64,000 nucleotides of DNA, taken from positions 744,001-808,000 of the forward strand of contig OZ219748.1 in assembly GCA_964291335.2 (NCBI GenBank), given 5' to 3'. The translations under genes and the position numbers were made by a program. Below the pieces are notes generated by a model, which saw only the letters and a program-made list of their open reading frames with translations, searched no databases and was not told where the DNA came from. The DNA comes from G964291335 sp964291335. Lineage in GTDB: Bacteria; Chloroflexota; Dehalococcoidia; Lucifugimonadales; UBA3495. This document shows positions 51,055 through 59,469 of the stretch, piece after piece; position 1 is the first letter of the stretch; each line of letters starts with the position of its first letter.

Positions 51055-51972
51055 ATGCAAAGGTTCATCATCATCAGGTGTTTCTACGCGCTGATAGTGC
51101 TTTTCATCGTAAGCCTTATAGTATTCGCCCTGGCCCGCTTCAGCGGCAACCCGGTGGACGTTTTTCTGCCCTTTGATGCGACCGATGCCCAGCAGGAAGC
51201 CCTGGAACGGGACCTGGGCCTGGACCAGCCCTACCCGGTTCAGTATCTCAAGTTCGTTGGCAACGCCCTGCGGGGCGACTTCGGCGATTCAATTAAATGG
51301 GACGGTCAGACAGCCATGGGCCTGGTGGCGCAGCGTTTCCCGGCCACTTTGCAGCTGGCCGGCATCGCCATGGGCATCAGCCTGCTGATCGCGGTGCCGA
51401 TTGGCGTGCTTTCCGCGGTCAAGAAGGATACTGTCTTTGACTATGCCGGCAAAATAATTGCTCTGGCGGGGCAATCCCTGCCGCCTTTCTGGCTCGGCAT
51501 AGTGCTGATTTTCATTTTTGCGGTTACCCTGGACCTCTTCCCTACCTCGGGCAAAGGCGGCGGCATGAACCTGATTCTGCCGGCCATTACCCTGGGCTGG
51601 TTCCAGGTTGCCGCCATGATGCGCCTGGTGCGCTCGGCTATGCTGGAGGTGCTGGACAGCGAATATATCAAGCTGGCCCGCATTAAGGGCATAGTGGAAT
51701 GGAAGGTAATCTGGAAACACGCCCTGCGCAATGCTTCCATCCCGCCCCTCACCTTCTTCGGCATTGTTGCCGGCCAGTTGATGACCGGGGCGGTAATTAC
51801 CGAGAGCGTGTTTACCTGGCCCGGCACCGGCTTGCTGGCTGTGGACGCCATCCGTTCCAGGGATTACCCGGTGGTGCAGGCAGTGGTCATCACCTTCGCC
51901 GGCATTTACATCCTGTCCAACCTGGTAGTGGACGTTCTTTACGCTTACCTGGACCCTCGCATACGTTACTAA
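51055..51972 (+). CDS. dppB: ABC transporter permease (peptide/nickel type, DppB-like)
   Basis: 305 residues with about six membrane helices. Starts MQRFIIIRCFYALIVLFIVSLIVF. The DppB-family loop is LGLDQPYPVQYLKFVGNALRGDFGDSIKW, and the ATPase-contact EAA loop is YIKLARIKGIVEWKVIWKHALRNASIP. It forms a heterodimer with the following permease. GAGG upstream of the ATG. Confidence 0.93.
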   Translation: MQRFIIIRCFYALIVLFIVSLIVFALARFSGNPVDVFLPFDATDAQQEALERDLGLDQPYPVQYLKFVGNALRGDFGDSIKWDGQTAMGLVAQRFPATLQLAGIAMGISLLIAVPIGVLSAVKKDTVFDYAGKIIALAGQSLPPFWLGIVLIFIFAVTLDLFPTSGKGGGMNLILPAITLGWFQVAAMMRLVRSAMLEVLDSEYIKLARIKGIVEWKVIWKHALRNASIPPLTFFGIVAGQLMTGAVITESVFTWPGTGLLAVDAIRSRDYPVVQAVVITFAGIYILSNLVVDVLYAYLDPRIRY

Positions 51973-52052
51973 AAACGCCAGAGCGCAGCGCAGCAACGTT
52001 GCCTGCGCGCCCGGTTACAAGTCGCTAAAGGAATGCGTACAGGAGCAAAGCC

Positions 52053-52952
52053 ATGGCAATAACCGTACCGGCGAGAAAGGCCAGTTGGTATTCTCCCAAC
52101 GGGCTGGTCAGCATCGGGCGCGAAGTGCGCCGCTACCCGATAATACCCTTCACAGTTTTGTTAGTAGTGCTGGTTATACCCGCCCTTTTTGCCCAGTACA
52201 TCGCTCCCCACCACCCGACCAGGGGGCAGTTTTCCGAGCGTCTGACCCCGCCGGCCTGGCAGGAGGGGGGTTCCATGAAGTACATTCTGGGTACGGACAA
52301 GCAAGGACGGGATCAGTTGAGCCGTATTCTGCACGGCGCCAAGTACGTGCTGATTGTATCCCTGACGGTCATCGCCATCAGCGGCGTGGTTGGCATTTCG
52401 CTGGGCCTGATTGCCGGTTATTTCGGCGGCAAAGCGGATATGCTAATCATGCGCGGCGTGGATATAGCCTTGTCAATTCCGGCAATTCTGTTGGCCCTGG
52501 CCATTGTGGCCTCCCGGGGCCCCAGCTTTGGCACCGTGATTTTCGTGATTTGCGTAATCCTATGGTCCCGGTACGCCCGCCAGGTGCGGGGCGAGGTGCT
52601 GGCCATCAAGAACCAGGACTTCATCGCCAAGGCCCAGGTGGCCGGCGCCTCCAGCTTCCGTATCATCATGCGCCACGTATTCCCCAATGTAGTCAACTCC
52701 ATCGTGGTGCTGGCTACCCTTCAGGTGGGTTTCGTAATTCTGCTGGAGGCCAGTCTCAGTTTCCTGGGGGCCGGCATTCCCCGACCAACGCCGGCCTGGG
52801 GCCTGATGGTCTCTGACGGACGCGATTTAGTGGTCAGCGCCTGGTGGGTTTCCTTCTTCCCCGGCGTGGCAATCTCCCTGGTAGTGCTTTCGCTCAACCT
52901 GATGGGCGATTGGCTCCGCGACCGCCTGGACCCCAAGCAGCGCAACCTTTAA
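52053..52952 (+). CDS. dppC: ABC transporter permease (DppC-like)
   Basis: 299 residues. An N-terminal cytoplasmic stretch and TM1, then LGTDKQGRDQLSRILHGAKYVLIVSL (typical DppC GTDxxGRDxLSR), a large TM core and the EAA loop FIAKAQVAGASSFRIIMRHVFPNVV. No ATPase genes (dppD/F) follow; the lipoprotein binding partner is on the other strand at 54775. The ATPase must be elsewhere. Confidence 0.94.
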   Translation: MAITVPARKASWYSPNGLVSIGREVRRYPIIPFTVLLVVLVIPALFAQYIAPHHPTRGQFSERLTPPAWQEGGSMKYILGTDKQGRDQLSRILHGAKYVLIVSLTVIAISGVVGISLGLIAGYFGGKADMLIMRGVDIALSIPAILLALAIVASRGPSFGTVIFVICVILWSRYARQVRGEVLAIKNQDFIAKAQVAGASSFRIIMRHVFPNVVNSIVVLATLQVGFVILLEASLSFLGAGIPRPTPAWGLMVSDGRDLVVSAWWVSFFPGVAISLVVLSLNLMGDWLRDRLDPKQRNL

Positions 52953-53046
52953 TCGCTGCCGGTTTTGACTGTCCGGTTGCCGGCGCCGGGGTTTTACCCG
53001 GAACCGCTTACGCGCGGCCGGCCAGGCAAGCCAATGCCCTGAAGCG

Positions 53047-53550
53047 CTAGCGCAGTTCGTCCCGCCAAAGCTGGTAACCGGAGGCCAGCAGGCCCAGCCA
53101 GGCCCCGGCGCAAACCACAAACAAACCCCAGCCAGGTTCCACGCTGCCTTCGAAAAACAACCGGGAATCGCTCCTGGGAATGTTGCCTACGTTGAGCAAG
53201 TTGACCGAGCAGACGAAGGCGCCAAGCGCCAGCATGGTAAAGACCGCCAGCAGCAGGAAACCGCTGGAGCGGGGCGGATAGAGCAGCCGCCACAGAACCA
53301 GCGCGCCAGCCAGTCCGCCCAGGGCCAGAACTACCATCCCGTCCCCCACCAGGGGAACCATGCCGGGCGCCTCCGTGCCGGTTATCCAGAGTACATCGGT
53401 TTCGCCGCCAACCCGCCCGTAAATATGGCGGTAACCGGGCACTCTGGCCCAGGGCGCAAAGGAGCCGGTTACCATCATGCCCACGCCCACAGCGGCGGCA
53501 AACATGGCTGCCGGAAAGGCCGCCGGACGGGTTACCGATGCTCTCTCCAA
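53047..53550 (-). CDS. Four-helix membrane protein
   Basis: About 167 residues, four predicted helices (AMFAAAVGVGMMVTGSFAPW; GDGMVVLALGGLAGALVLW; SGFLLLAVFTMLALGAFVC; GWGLFVVCAGAWLGLLASGY) and an extracellular loop with RVPGYRHIYGRVGGETDVLW. TTG 53550 is preferred because GGAG lies 7 nt upstream; TTG 53565 would add five residues. It sits between dppC (convergent) and a flavin monooxygenase gene (same strand). No known family is recognised. Confidence 0.7.
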   Translation of the reverse strand: MERASVTRPAAFPAAMFAAAVGVGMMVTGSFAPWARVPGYRHIYGRVGGETDVLWITGTEAPGMVPLVGDGMVVLALGGLAGALVLWRLLYPPRSSGFLLLAVFTMLALGAFVCSVNLLNVGNIPRSDSRLFFEGSVEPGWGLFVVCAGAWLGLLASGYQLWRDELR

Positions 53551-53621
53551 TACCGTTCTCCGCAAAGGGAAATGCCGGGAAGTTTTTCAATGTCTGCCGG
53601 CCAGGGAACGCCCTGGCGTAT

Positions 53622-54665
53622 TCAGCGGCAGGCCGGAATTACCTCCTCCGTGAAAAGGCCGATGGAACGCATCACCTGCTGGTGGGTAAGGTCGCCCCAG
53701 GCGAAGATGGCGCAGAAATAATTAATACTGCTCGCATCGATGGTTCGCTTTACCTGCTCCGCCACTGTGCGCGGGGAACCGACAATCAACACCTCTTTCG
53801 CCAGCCAGTCATCAAAATCGATGACCGCCGGAATTGGCACGTCGTATTTATCCCACAGGAAGTTAATGTTATAGAACCAGGCATCGAAAGTTCTACGGCA
53901 TTCCGCAATGGCCTCTGCATCGGTGGGCGCCACATAGACGTGGCGGGTCAGGCCCAGCCGGGGTTCCGGCACGTGAGCGTTCAGCCGGCCGGCCTTGCCC
54001 CGGTTCTCCTGCCAGACCTGGCGGTAAAGGTCAAAGTGGGACTTAACATCCGGGGCCCGGTCGAAGACGCTGCTGGTATTGAAACCATGCTCGGCAATCC
54101 ACGGCACCGAATCCCGGTTGTTGGTGGCATACCATAGCGGCGGATAGGGCTTCTGCTGCGGCTGAGCCCACATGCGAATGTCTTTATAGGTATAGTGTTT
54201 GCCCTCATAGTCCAGGGTTTCCCGGGTAAGACCCATAATCAACACGTCGAGGGCTTCATGGAACATTTCCCGGCCGTCCGCAAAATCCACGTTGTAGTGC
54301 CGTGCTTCCATTGGCACGATGCCCCGGCCAACTCCCAGTTCCAGCCGCCCGTTACTGAGATTATCCAGCATACAGACTTCGTGGAGCAGGCGCAGGGGGC
54401 TGTAGAAAGGCAGAAGATAGACCAGGGGACCCAAGCGAATGCTGCTGGTGCGCTGGGCCGCCGCCGCCAGGAAGATGCCCGGCGAGGGGGCCAAACTCAA
54501 CGGGGTGATGTGGTGTTCAGCCAGATGATAGCAATAGTACCCGTTGCGGTCGGCGTACTCCAGCATCTTCAGACGCTCTTCATAAATCCGGTTATGGGGT
54601 TGCCGTCCCCATTCAATCCAGTCAAAAATGCCGAACTCCACGCCGTTGGATTTTGTCGTGGTCAT
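53622..54665 (-). CDS. LLM-class (luciferase-like) flavin-dependent oxidoreductase
   Basis: 347 residues, bacterial luciferase-like TIM barrel. GIFDWIEWGR at the N-terminus, YYCYHLAEHHI with the conserved HHI region, IRLGPLVYLLPFYSPLRLLHEVCMLDNLSNGRLELGVGRG, and FNTSSVFDRAP. FMNH2-dependent monooxygenases of this kind oxidise diverse organic molecules, and large numbers of them are a mark of SAR202 genomes. ATG 54665 has GGAG 8 nt upstream. Substrate unknown. Confidence 0.9.
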   Translation of the reverse strand: MTTTKSNGVEFGIFDWIEWGRQPHNRIYEERLKMLEYADRNGYYCYHLAEHHITPLSLAPSPGIFLAAAAQRTSSIRLGPLVYLLPFYSPLRLLHEVCMLDNLSNGRLELGVGRGIVPMEARHYNVDFADGREMFHEALDVLIMGLTRETLDYEGKHYTYKDIRMWAQPQQKPYPPLWYATNNRDSVPWIAEHGFNTSSVFDRAPDVKSHFDLYRQVWQENRGKAGRLNAHVPEPRLGLTRHVYVAPTDAEAIAECRRTFDAWFYNINFLWDKYDVPIPAVIDFDDWLAKEVLIVGSPRTVAEQVKRTIDASSINYFCAIFAWGDLTHQQVMRSIGLFTEEVIPACR

Positions 54666-54774
54666 AGCCAATCTCCTCTTCAATCATGGACAGCATACCG
54701 GGGAAAACCAGGGGGCAGGCAACCTGGCGATTGCCTGCCCCCAAACCGGCGCTAACCAGGCATCTCCCGACGCT

Positions 54775-56769
54775 TCAGTTGGCAGCCGCCTTCACGTTGT
54801 GCAGGTGGCCGCCCCGCGGTACGGTGCTGCCGGGATAGACCCAGTCGGAGACCACCGACGGGTCGACCACGATGGTGTGGGGGAACCAGAACAGGGGCAT
54901 CGTCATGTAGCTTTCGAAAGCATAATTGCCCCACTCCCGGGCCAAGGCATCGCGCTGGTCAAAGTCGGTCTCATTCCGCCATTCGGAAGATACCCGATTG
55001 GTCCAGTTATCCTGGTAATGGTTGCTGGCCCCGAAGGTGCTGGTAAAGCCGGTCAGGTTGCCATACTCCAGCGGGAAGTAGATGATGATGTTGGGCCAGA
55101 CCCGGTGCTGCATTTCACGGCCACGGTAGCGCTGGCGCACGGTGGCGCCATCCAGGTCTTCAATCTCTACCTCAATACCTACCTGGGCCCAGTAGTTGGC
55201 AATCGCTTCCATTGCCTGGGGCAGCTCGGCCTCGCCGGGGGAAACGTAGGACTGAACCGTTACCTTAACCGGGTTGTTGACGCCATAGCCGGCCTCTTCC
55301 AGAAGCCGCCTGGCCTCATCCGGGTTATACTTGTACATCGTCTCATAGCGTTCCGGCCAGGTGTCGTCCCAACCGTAGTGGCTGGGGTGGAAGTAGCCGA
55401 CGTACATCAGCTCGCCAATGCCCTTGTAAAGCTGGTCGAGCAACTCTTCCCGGTTGATGGCCTTGTTCATGGCCCGGCGCACTTTCCAGCCGTTGGTCTC
55501 AAACTCCGGCGTGCCGGGCCGGGGCGGTTCCCCGCCGGCCCAGGGAGTGTCGGCCCAGGGCACCGTCGAGTCGTAGGCAGCCAGGTCGTCTTCATCGTCG
55601 CTGAGGTACATGCCGCCGAAGAAGACGAAGAAGTTGTTGGCGGTAAACTGGGAGCGAATCAGCTTCAGTCCCTGGGATGCCGCATCCTTCTGAAGGTCCA
55701 GGGGCAAGTCGGCCATGTGGGCTTCGCCGGCCAGCAGGGCGGCGTAACGGCTGGCGTCCTCCCGCACCCAGAAGATTCTGATTTCCTGGAAATCCGGGTC
55801 TTCGTCCGCAACGTCGGCGGCGCTCTGACTCCAGTGGGGGCCGGGCGCCTTCTCAATAAGGAAGTGTTCTGCCGGCACTATCTCTACATACTGGTAAGAG
55901 GCGGTGCCCTGAAGCCCGTGCTCGTCCAGGTTCTTCTCCCGGGATTCCAGGTCTTCCCCGCCCGACTCCCAGAACTTTTTGCTCCAGACGCCCATCTCTG
56001 AAGAGGCATTGCTCATCACGAACTCGGCGTCAAAGGTGGTGGCCGGGTTGCCGTCGGGCCCGTGGAATATGATGGTGAAGGTATAGTCATCAATCTTGCG
56101 GAAGTACTGAGCCGACCCGGCCAGGGCATTGCCGTCATCATCCCGTCCGCCGATAAAGTAACGGGGAGTGCCCAGGCGGGAATCGGGGCGAGTCAGGATT
56201 TCCGACGTATGCAGGAAATCATCGGACGTCAATTCGCCCCAGCCATTATGAAACTGCACGCCTTCGCGGAGATAGAAGGTCCACTCGCTCAGGTCATCGT
56301 TGGCTTCCCATCTGGTGGCCAGTTCGGGTACATACTGGCTGCTGGCGTCCTCAATGCCAATGGCATATTCCAGGGTCGGGTCATACAGCACATAGGCCTG
56401 ACGGCTGCCGGCCCAGGGGCGGTTGGACTCGTTGGCCACGGCGCCAATGGCATATTCCAGGCGGGTTACTGCCCGGGTTTCCACTGCCGGCTGCTCGGGT
56501 ACAGCTTCCGGCGCGGCAGTGGGCATAGCTTGTTCGGCCATTGGCTCGGAGCCGCCGCCGTCAGCCGCCGGCTCCCGCTGGGCCACCGGCGCCGGAGCCT
56601 TTTCGGCGGGCAGCCCGGCCACTTCAGAAACGGACTGGTCGGTCATGCTGTCGGCCGGCGTATCGGCCGGGCTTTCCTGCGCAGTGCCGCAGGCGACGCT
56701 CAAGAGTAACAATAAGGACAGTGTCCCATAAAGCCATTTCCGGGGACTGCTTAACCAGCGATATGCCAT
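54775..56769 (-). CDS. Peptide-type ABC transporter substrate-binding lipoprotein
   Basis: 664 residues, SBP family 5 (DppA/OppA type). Type II signal peptide with lipobox LSVAC (Cys27), then a Pro/Ala/Glu-rich linker (about 28-90). EWTFYLREGVQFHNGWGELTSDD is the family signature, followed by FVVYFGGMY-type and RRAMNKAINREELLDQLYKG elements. It probably serves the permeases at 51055-52952 although transcribed separately. Longer than usual because of the linker. Confidence 0.92.
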   Translation of the reverse strand: MAYRWLSSPRKWLYGTLSLLLLLSVACGTAQESPADTPADSMTDQSVSEVAGLPAEKAPAPVAQREPAADGGGSEPMAEQAMPTAAPEAVPEQPAVETRAVTRLEYAIGAVANESNRPWAGSRQAYVLYDPTLEYAIGIEDASSQYVPELATRWEANDDLSEWTFYLREGVQFHNGWGELTSDDFLHTSEILTRPDSRLGTPRYFIGGRDDDGNALAGSAQYFRKIDDYTFTIIFHGPDGNPATTFDAEFVMSNASSEMGVWSKKFWESGGEDLESREKNLDEHGLQGTASYQYVEIVPAEHFLIEKAPGPHWSQSAADVADEDPDFQEIRIFWVREDASRYAALLAGEAHMADLPLDLQKDAASQGLKLIRSQFTANNFFVFFGGMYLSDDEDDLAAYDSTVPWADTPWAGGEPPRPGTPEFETNGWKVRRAMNKAINREELLDQLYKGIGELMYVGYFHPSHYGWDDTWPERYETMYKYNPDEARRLLEEAGYGVNNPVKVTVQSYVSPGEAELPQAMEAIANYWAQVGIEVEIEDLDGATVRQRYRGREMQHRVWPNIIIYFPLEYGNLTGFTSTFGASNHYQDNWTNRVSSEWRNETDFDQRDALAREWGNYAFESYMTMPLFWFPHTIVVDPSVVSDWVYPGSTVPRGGHLHNVKAAAN

Positions 56770-56891
56770 GCTTTATCCTCCCTGGCCCTTAAGGCAAGCA
56801 TCGTTTGGAATTCCCATGGTCAAACCACTCAGAGATTGCGCCAGTACCGGCGTTGGCGTCGCCAACGGCAAGGCAGACCTCCTCGCGCCAG

Positions 56892-56920
56892 AATATAATT
56901 CAAGAGCAGCTAAAAGTCAA
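56892..56920 (-). promoter_or_regulatory. Promoter of the substrate-binding protein gene
   Basis: TTGACT (56920-56915), 17 bp, TATATT (56897-56892), minus strand, 123 bp before the ATG at 56769. Confidence 0.72.
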
Positions 56921-57048
56921 TAATTCGTTAACAATGCTACTTTCCTGAACGAATAGCTCCGTGCTGAATAAAAGAGAAGCATATGCCAGGTCAATTCACC
57001 AGAAAACAGCAATCAATCCGCTTCGCCGCCTGGCCGCGGCATCGCCCG

Positions 57049-59355
57049 CTAAAGAGGGCCAAAGTCCGGCGGCATTATTCGGCGTTTTGACGCCGATTCG
57101 TAAGCCGAAGCGATGGCCAGCAGCCGGTCTTCCTGGCCGGGTTCGGTTCGGAACACCAGAGAAAAAGGCAAACCCGGTTCGTCCAGCATTGTAGGCGCTG
57201 TCGCCGGAACCGACTCGTACCCGGCGCCGTTGGGGGAAAGGCGGAACACCGGGTCATAGGCCACCTGGACATAGCCGGCCGGTATCAACACCTCGGTGAG
57301 GCCGGCGTTGGGGCCGTTGGTAGATTCCTGCCGAATGTTGCCGCCGCCGCTGCTCTGGTTAGCCCCACCGATGATCGCCGGCGGATAGGGGGTGTGCAGA
57401 CGCACCAGGGCATCCAGTTTGTTTTCCAGAATTACCATCATGTCCACCCGCCGCAGCAGCTCGCGCAGCATAATGCGCTCAGCCACCCCCTGCCGTCCGC
57501 CCGGGGGATTGCGCATATCGGAAACCTCTTCCCAGTTCCTGAAAGCGGCCCGCTGGTCATCGCCCCAATACTTGGAGCGGGCATTCAGCGTTGGCCAGTC
57601 CACCAGGCTTTCGCGATAACCCAGCCTCTGCCAGTCAGCCGCCCGGCGGGTAAGGTACTGCTTGATGTGATAGCGGAAGGCCATCGCCAGAATCTGGTCC
57701 TGAATCGTCGCCAGGTTCAGGTTAGCCGGCGGCTCAACCAGACCGTCGGCCAGCTCTACCAGGTAATCGATTGGCTCCATTTCCCCGGAACCGAAAAAGA
57801 CGCCGGGGGCGAATTCGGTGGGCACGATAGCCTCGGCAAATTCCGGGAATACCGGCTGCCCGTTCCCGTCCAGCCGATAGAGAATGTCCGGCATAAAAAC
57901 CGGCGTCAACTGGGCTATGGCGCGTCTGAAGTCCACCGACATCGGCTCAATTTCCGGGTCGGCCGGCCAGTTGCGGTCGGAAGACTCCAGCAGCGCAGCG
58001 CCCAGGTGATCCCGCAGCACTTCCTTGATCTCCCGGTTGGCGGCAGCAACAATCGGTTCTTCAGCCAGAGAGCCGGGCGGGTAAGCCATCGACTCCCGGA
58101 TGATGCCCAACCGGACGCCCTTCAGGGAGCCGGCAGCGCCGGAGTTTCCGGCGTAGCCGGCGTAGGGGGCGCTCAACACCGAGGAGCGGGGTACGGTGGT
58201 GAAGGGGTCGCGGGGATCGTAATAGCCGTTTTCCGGGTCCTTCAGGGCGTCCAGCACCCTGGCGCAGTCCTGGATGGTACGGCAGTGAATGCCGCTGCGG
58301 TCGCAGTAGATGTCTGCGCCGATGGCCCCGCCGTCAAAGCCCAGCATGGCCTTATGGGGCAGAATTAACGCTACTGCGTTGTGATTGGCCGGCCCCCGGG
58401 TTGAGGCGCGGGTTTCTTCGCCCAGGCTGGCCATAACCATGTTGACACTGACGGACAGGGCGGACCCGGAACTGGAACCCAAAGAGGCCGAGCGGGAGGT
58501 GTCGTAGGGGTTGGCAGGGTTGCCGCCCCAGCTGCTGCGCTGGTAGCCCAGCACCGACGGCAGAACCCGGTCCGGAGTGTGGCGACCGCCGGGGTCGCCG
58601 GCCCGCCCGTTGTATTCGGTGTTTACCGCCTTGGCGAAGATAATGGCCCCTTTGTTCCGCAACTGCGCCACCAACCCATGATCCCGGGCGGGAAAGTCGA
58701 TGTCGTAGGCCGCATCGCCGCCGCCGGTAGAGCGCATATCCCTGGTATCGAAGGGGTCTTTAAAGGAGAAGACTACGCCGTACATGGGCAGCCGCTCCAG
58801 GTCCGGGTTCTGCCCGTACTCAGCGTCCAGTTCCGCCGCCCGCTCCAGCGCATCGGGAAACCGGCGGAAATGCTCGCAAACCGGCGGAGCCGCCGGCGGC
58901 AGCGGGCCGGCGGAGGGGTGAAGGTCATAGTCTCCCTTGCAGGTTACCGACCGCTCCCCCCGAAGGTTCAGGGTGGCCAAAGCGTTTACCTGGCCGGCCT
59001 TGCGCCTGGCTGTAATCATCCCGTACTGCTGCTGCACCGCCGGGTCCGAGGCGGTGGACTCCATCCGGCCAAACTCCAGAGGTTTGCCCCGGTACTGGGC
59101 CAGGTCCGGGAAAATGTCGGCCGCCTTGACCGTTTCGGTGGGAAAGCGAATGGGCTGGCCGCCCCGTACCGCTCCGGCCGCCTCGGGCACCGGGGCGCCG
59201 TCCTCGGTAACCAGCAGGCTGGGCACGCCGTTATAAGCGCGCACCCGCTCAATGTAACCCTGAACAATTTCAACGCAAGTGGTCTGCCCGGCCTGAATGG
59301 CCGCATGCAAGTCTGATATGGTAGCTTCTTCCAGGCGGAAACGGTTTTCAACCAT
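57049..59355 (-). CDS. Large amidase-signature family protein
   Basis: 768 residues, far longer than the usual 450-500. Triad candidates: Lys in VVFSFKDPFDTRDM (about 200), cis-Ser in SASLGSSSGSALS, and nucleophile Ser in GEETRASTRGPAN, where the usual GTDTGGSIRxPA is strongly altered (TGG to TRA). N-terminal ISDLHAAIQAGQTTCVEIVQGYIERV is typical of amidases. Long insertions occur before the Lys (RRKAGQVNALATLNLRG) and in the C-terminal half. It is probably a secondary-metabolite or amide hydrolase with unusual substrate. It lies 115 bp downstream of the OsmC-like gene. Confidence 0.85.
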   Translation of the reverse strand: MVENRFRLEEATISDLHAAIQAGQTTCVEIVQGYIERVRAYNGVPSLLVTEDGAPVPEAAGAVRGGQPIRFPTETVKAADIFPDLAQYRGKPLEFGRMESTASDPAVQQQYGMITARRKAGQVNALATLNLRGERSVTCKGDYDLHPSAGPLPPAAPPVCEHFRRFPDALERAAELDAEYGQNPDLERLPMYGVVFSFKDPFDTRDMRSTGGGDAAYDIDFPARDHGLVAQLRNKGAIIFAKAVNTEYNGRAGDPGGRHTPDRVLPSVLGYQRSSWGGNPANPYDTSRSASLGSSSGSALSVSVNMVMASLGEETRASTRGPANHNAVALILPHKAMLGFDGGAIGADIYCDRSGIHCRTIQDCARVLDALKDPENGYYDPRDPFTTVPRSSVLSAPYAGYAGNSGAAGSLKGVRLGIIRESMAYPPGSLAEEPIVAAANREIKEVLRDHLGAALLESSDRNWPADPEIEPMSVDFRRAIAQLTPVFMPDILYRLDGNGQPVFPEFAEAIVPTEFAPGVFFGSGEMEPIDYLVELADGLVEPPANLNLATIQDQILAMAFRYHIKQYLTRRAADWQRLGYRESLVDWPTLNARSKYWGDDQRAAFRNWEEVSDMRNPPGGRQGVAERIMLRELLRRVDMMVILENKLDALVRLHTPYPPAIIGGANQSSGGGNIRQESTNGPNAGLTEVLIPAGYVQVAYDPVFRLSPNGAGYESVPATAPTMLDEPGLPFSLVFRTEPGQEDRLLAIASAYESASKRRIMPPDFGPL

Positions 59356-59469
59356 AGCTGCACCTGCCTACTGATAGCGCTCTTCATCAAGGACGGCCGA
59401 CCGATACTTATAAATAACGGCAGGATTCCCGTTCAACCGGTTCAGAATTGCCGGGGCGTCCGACCTTGC

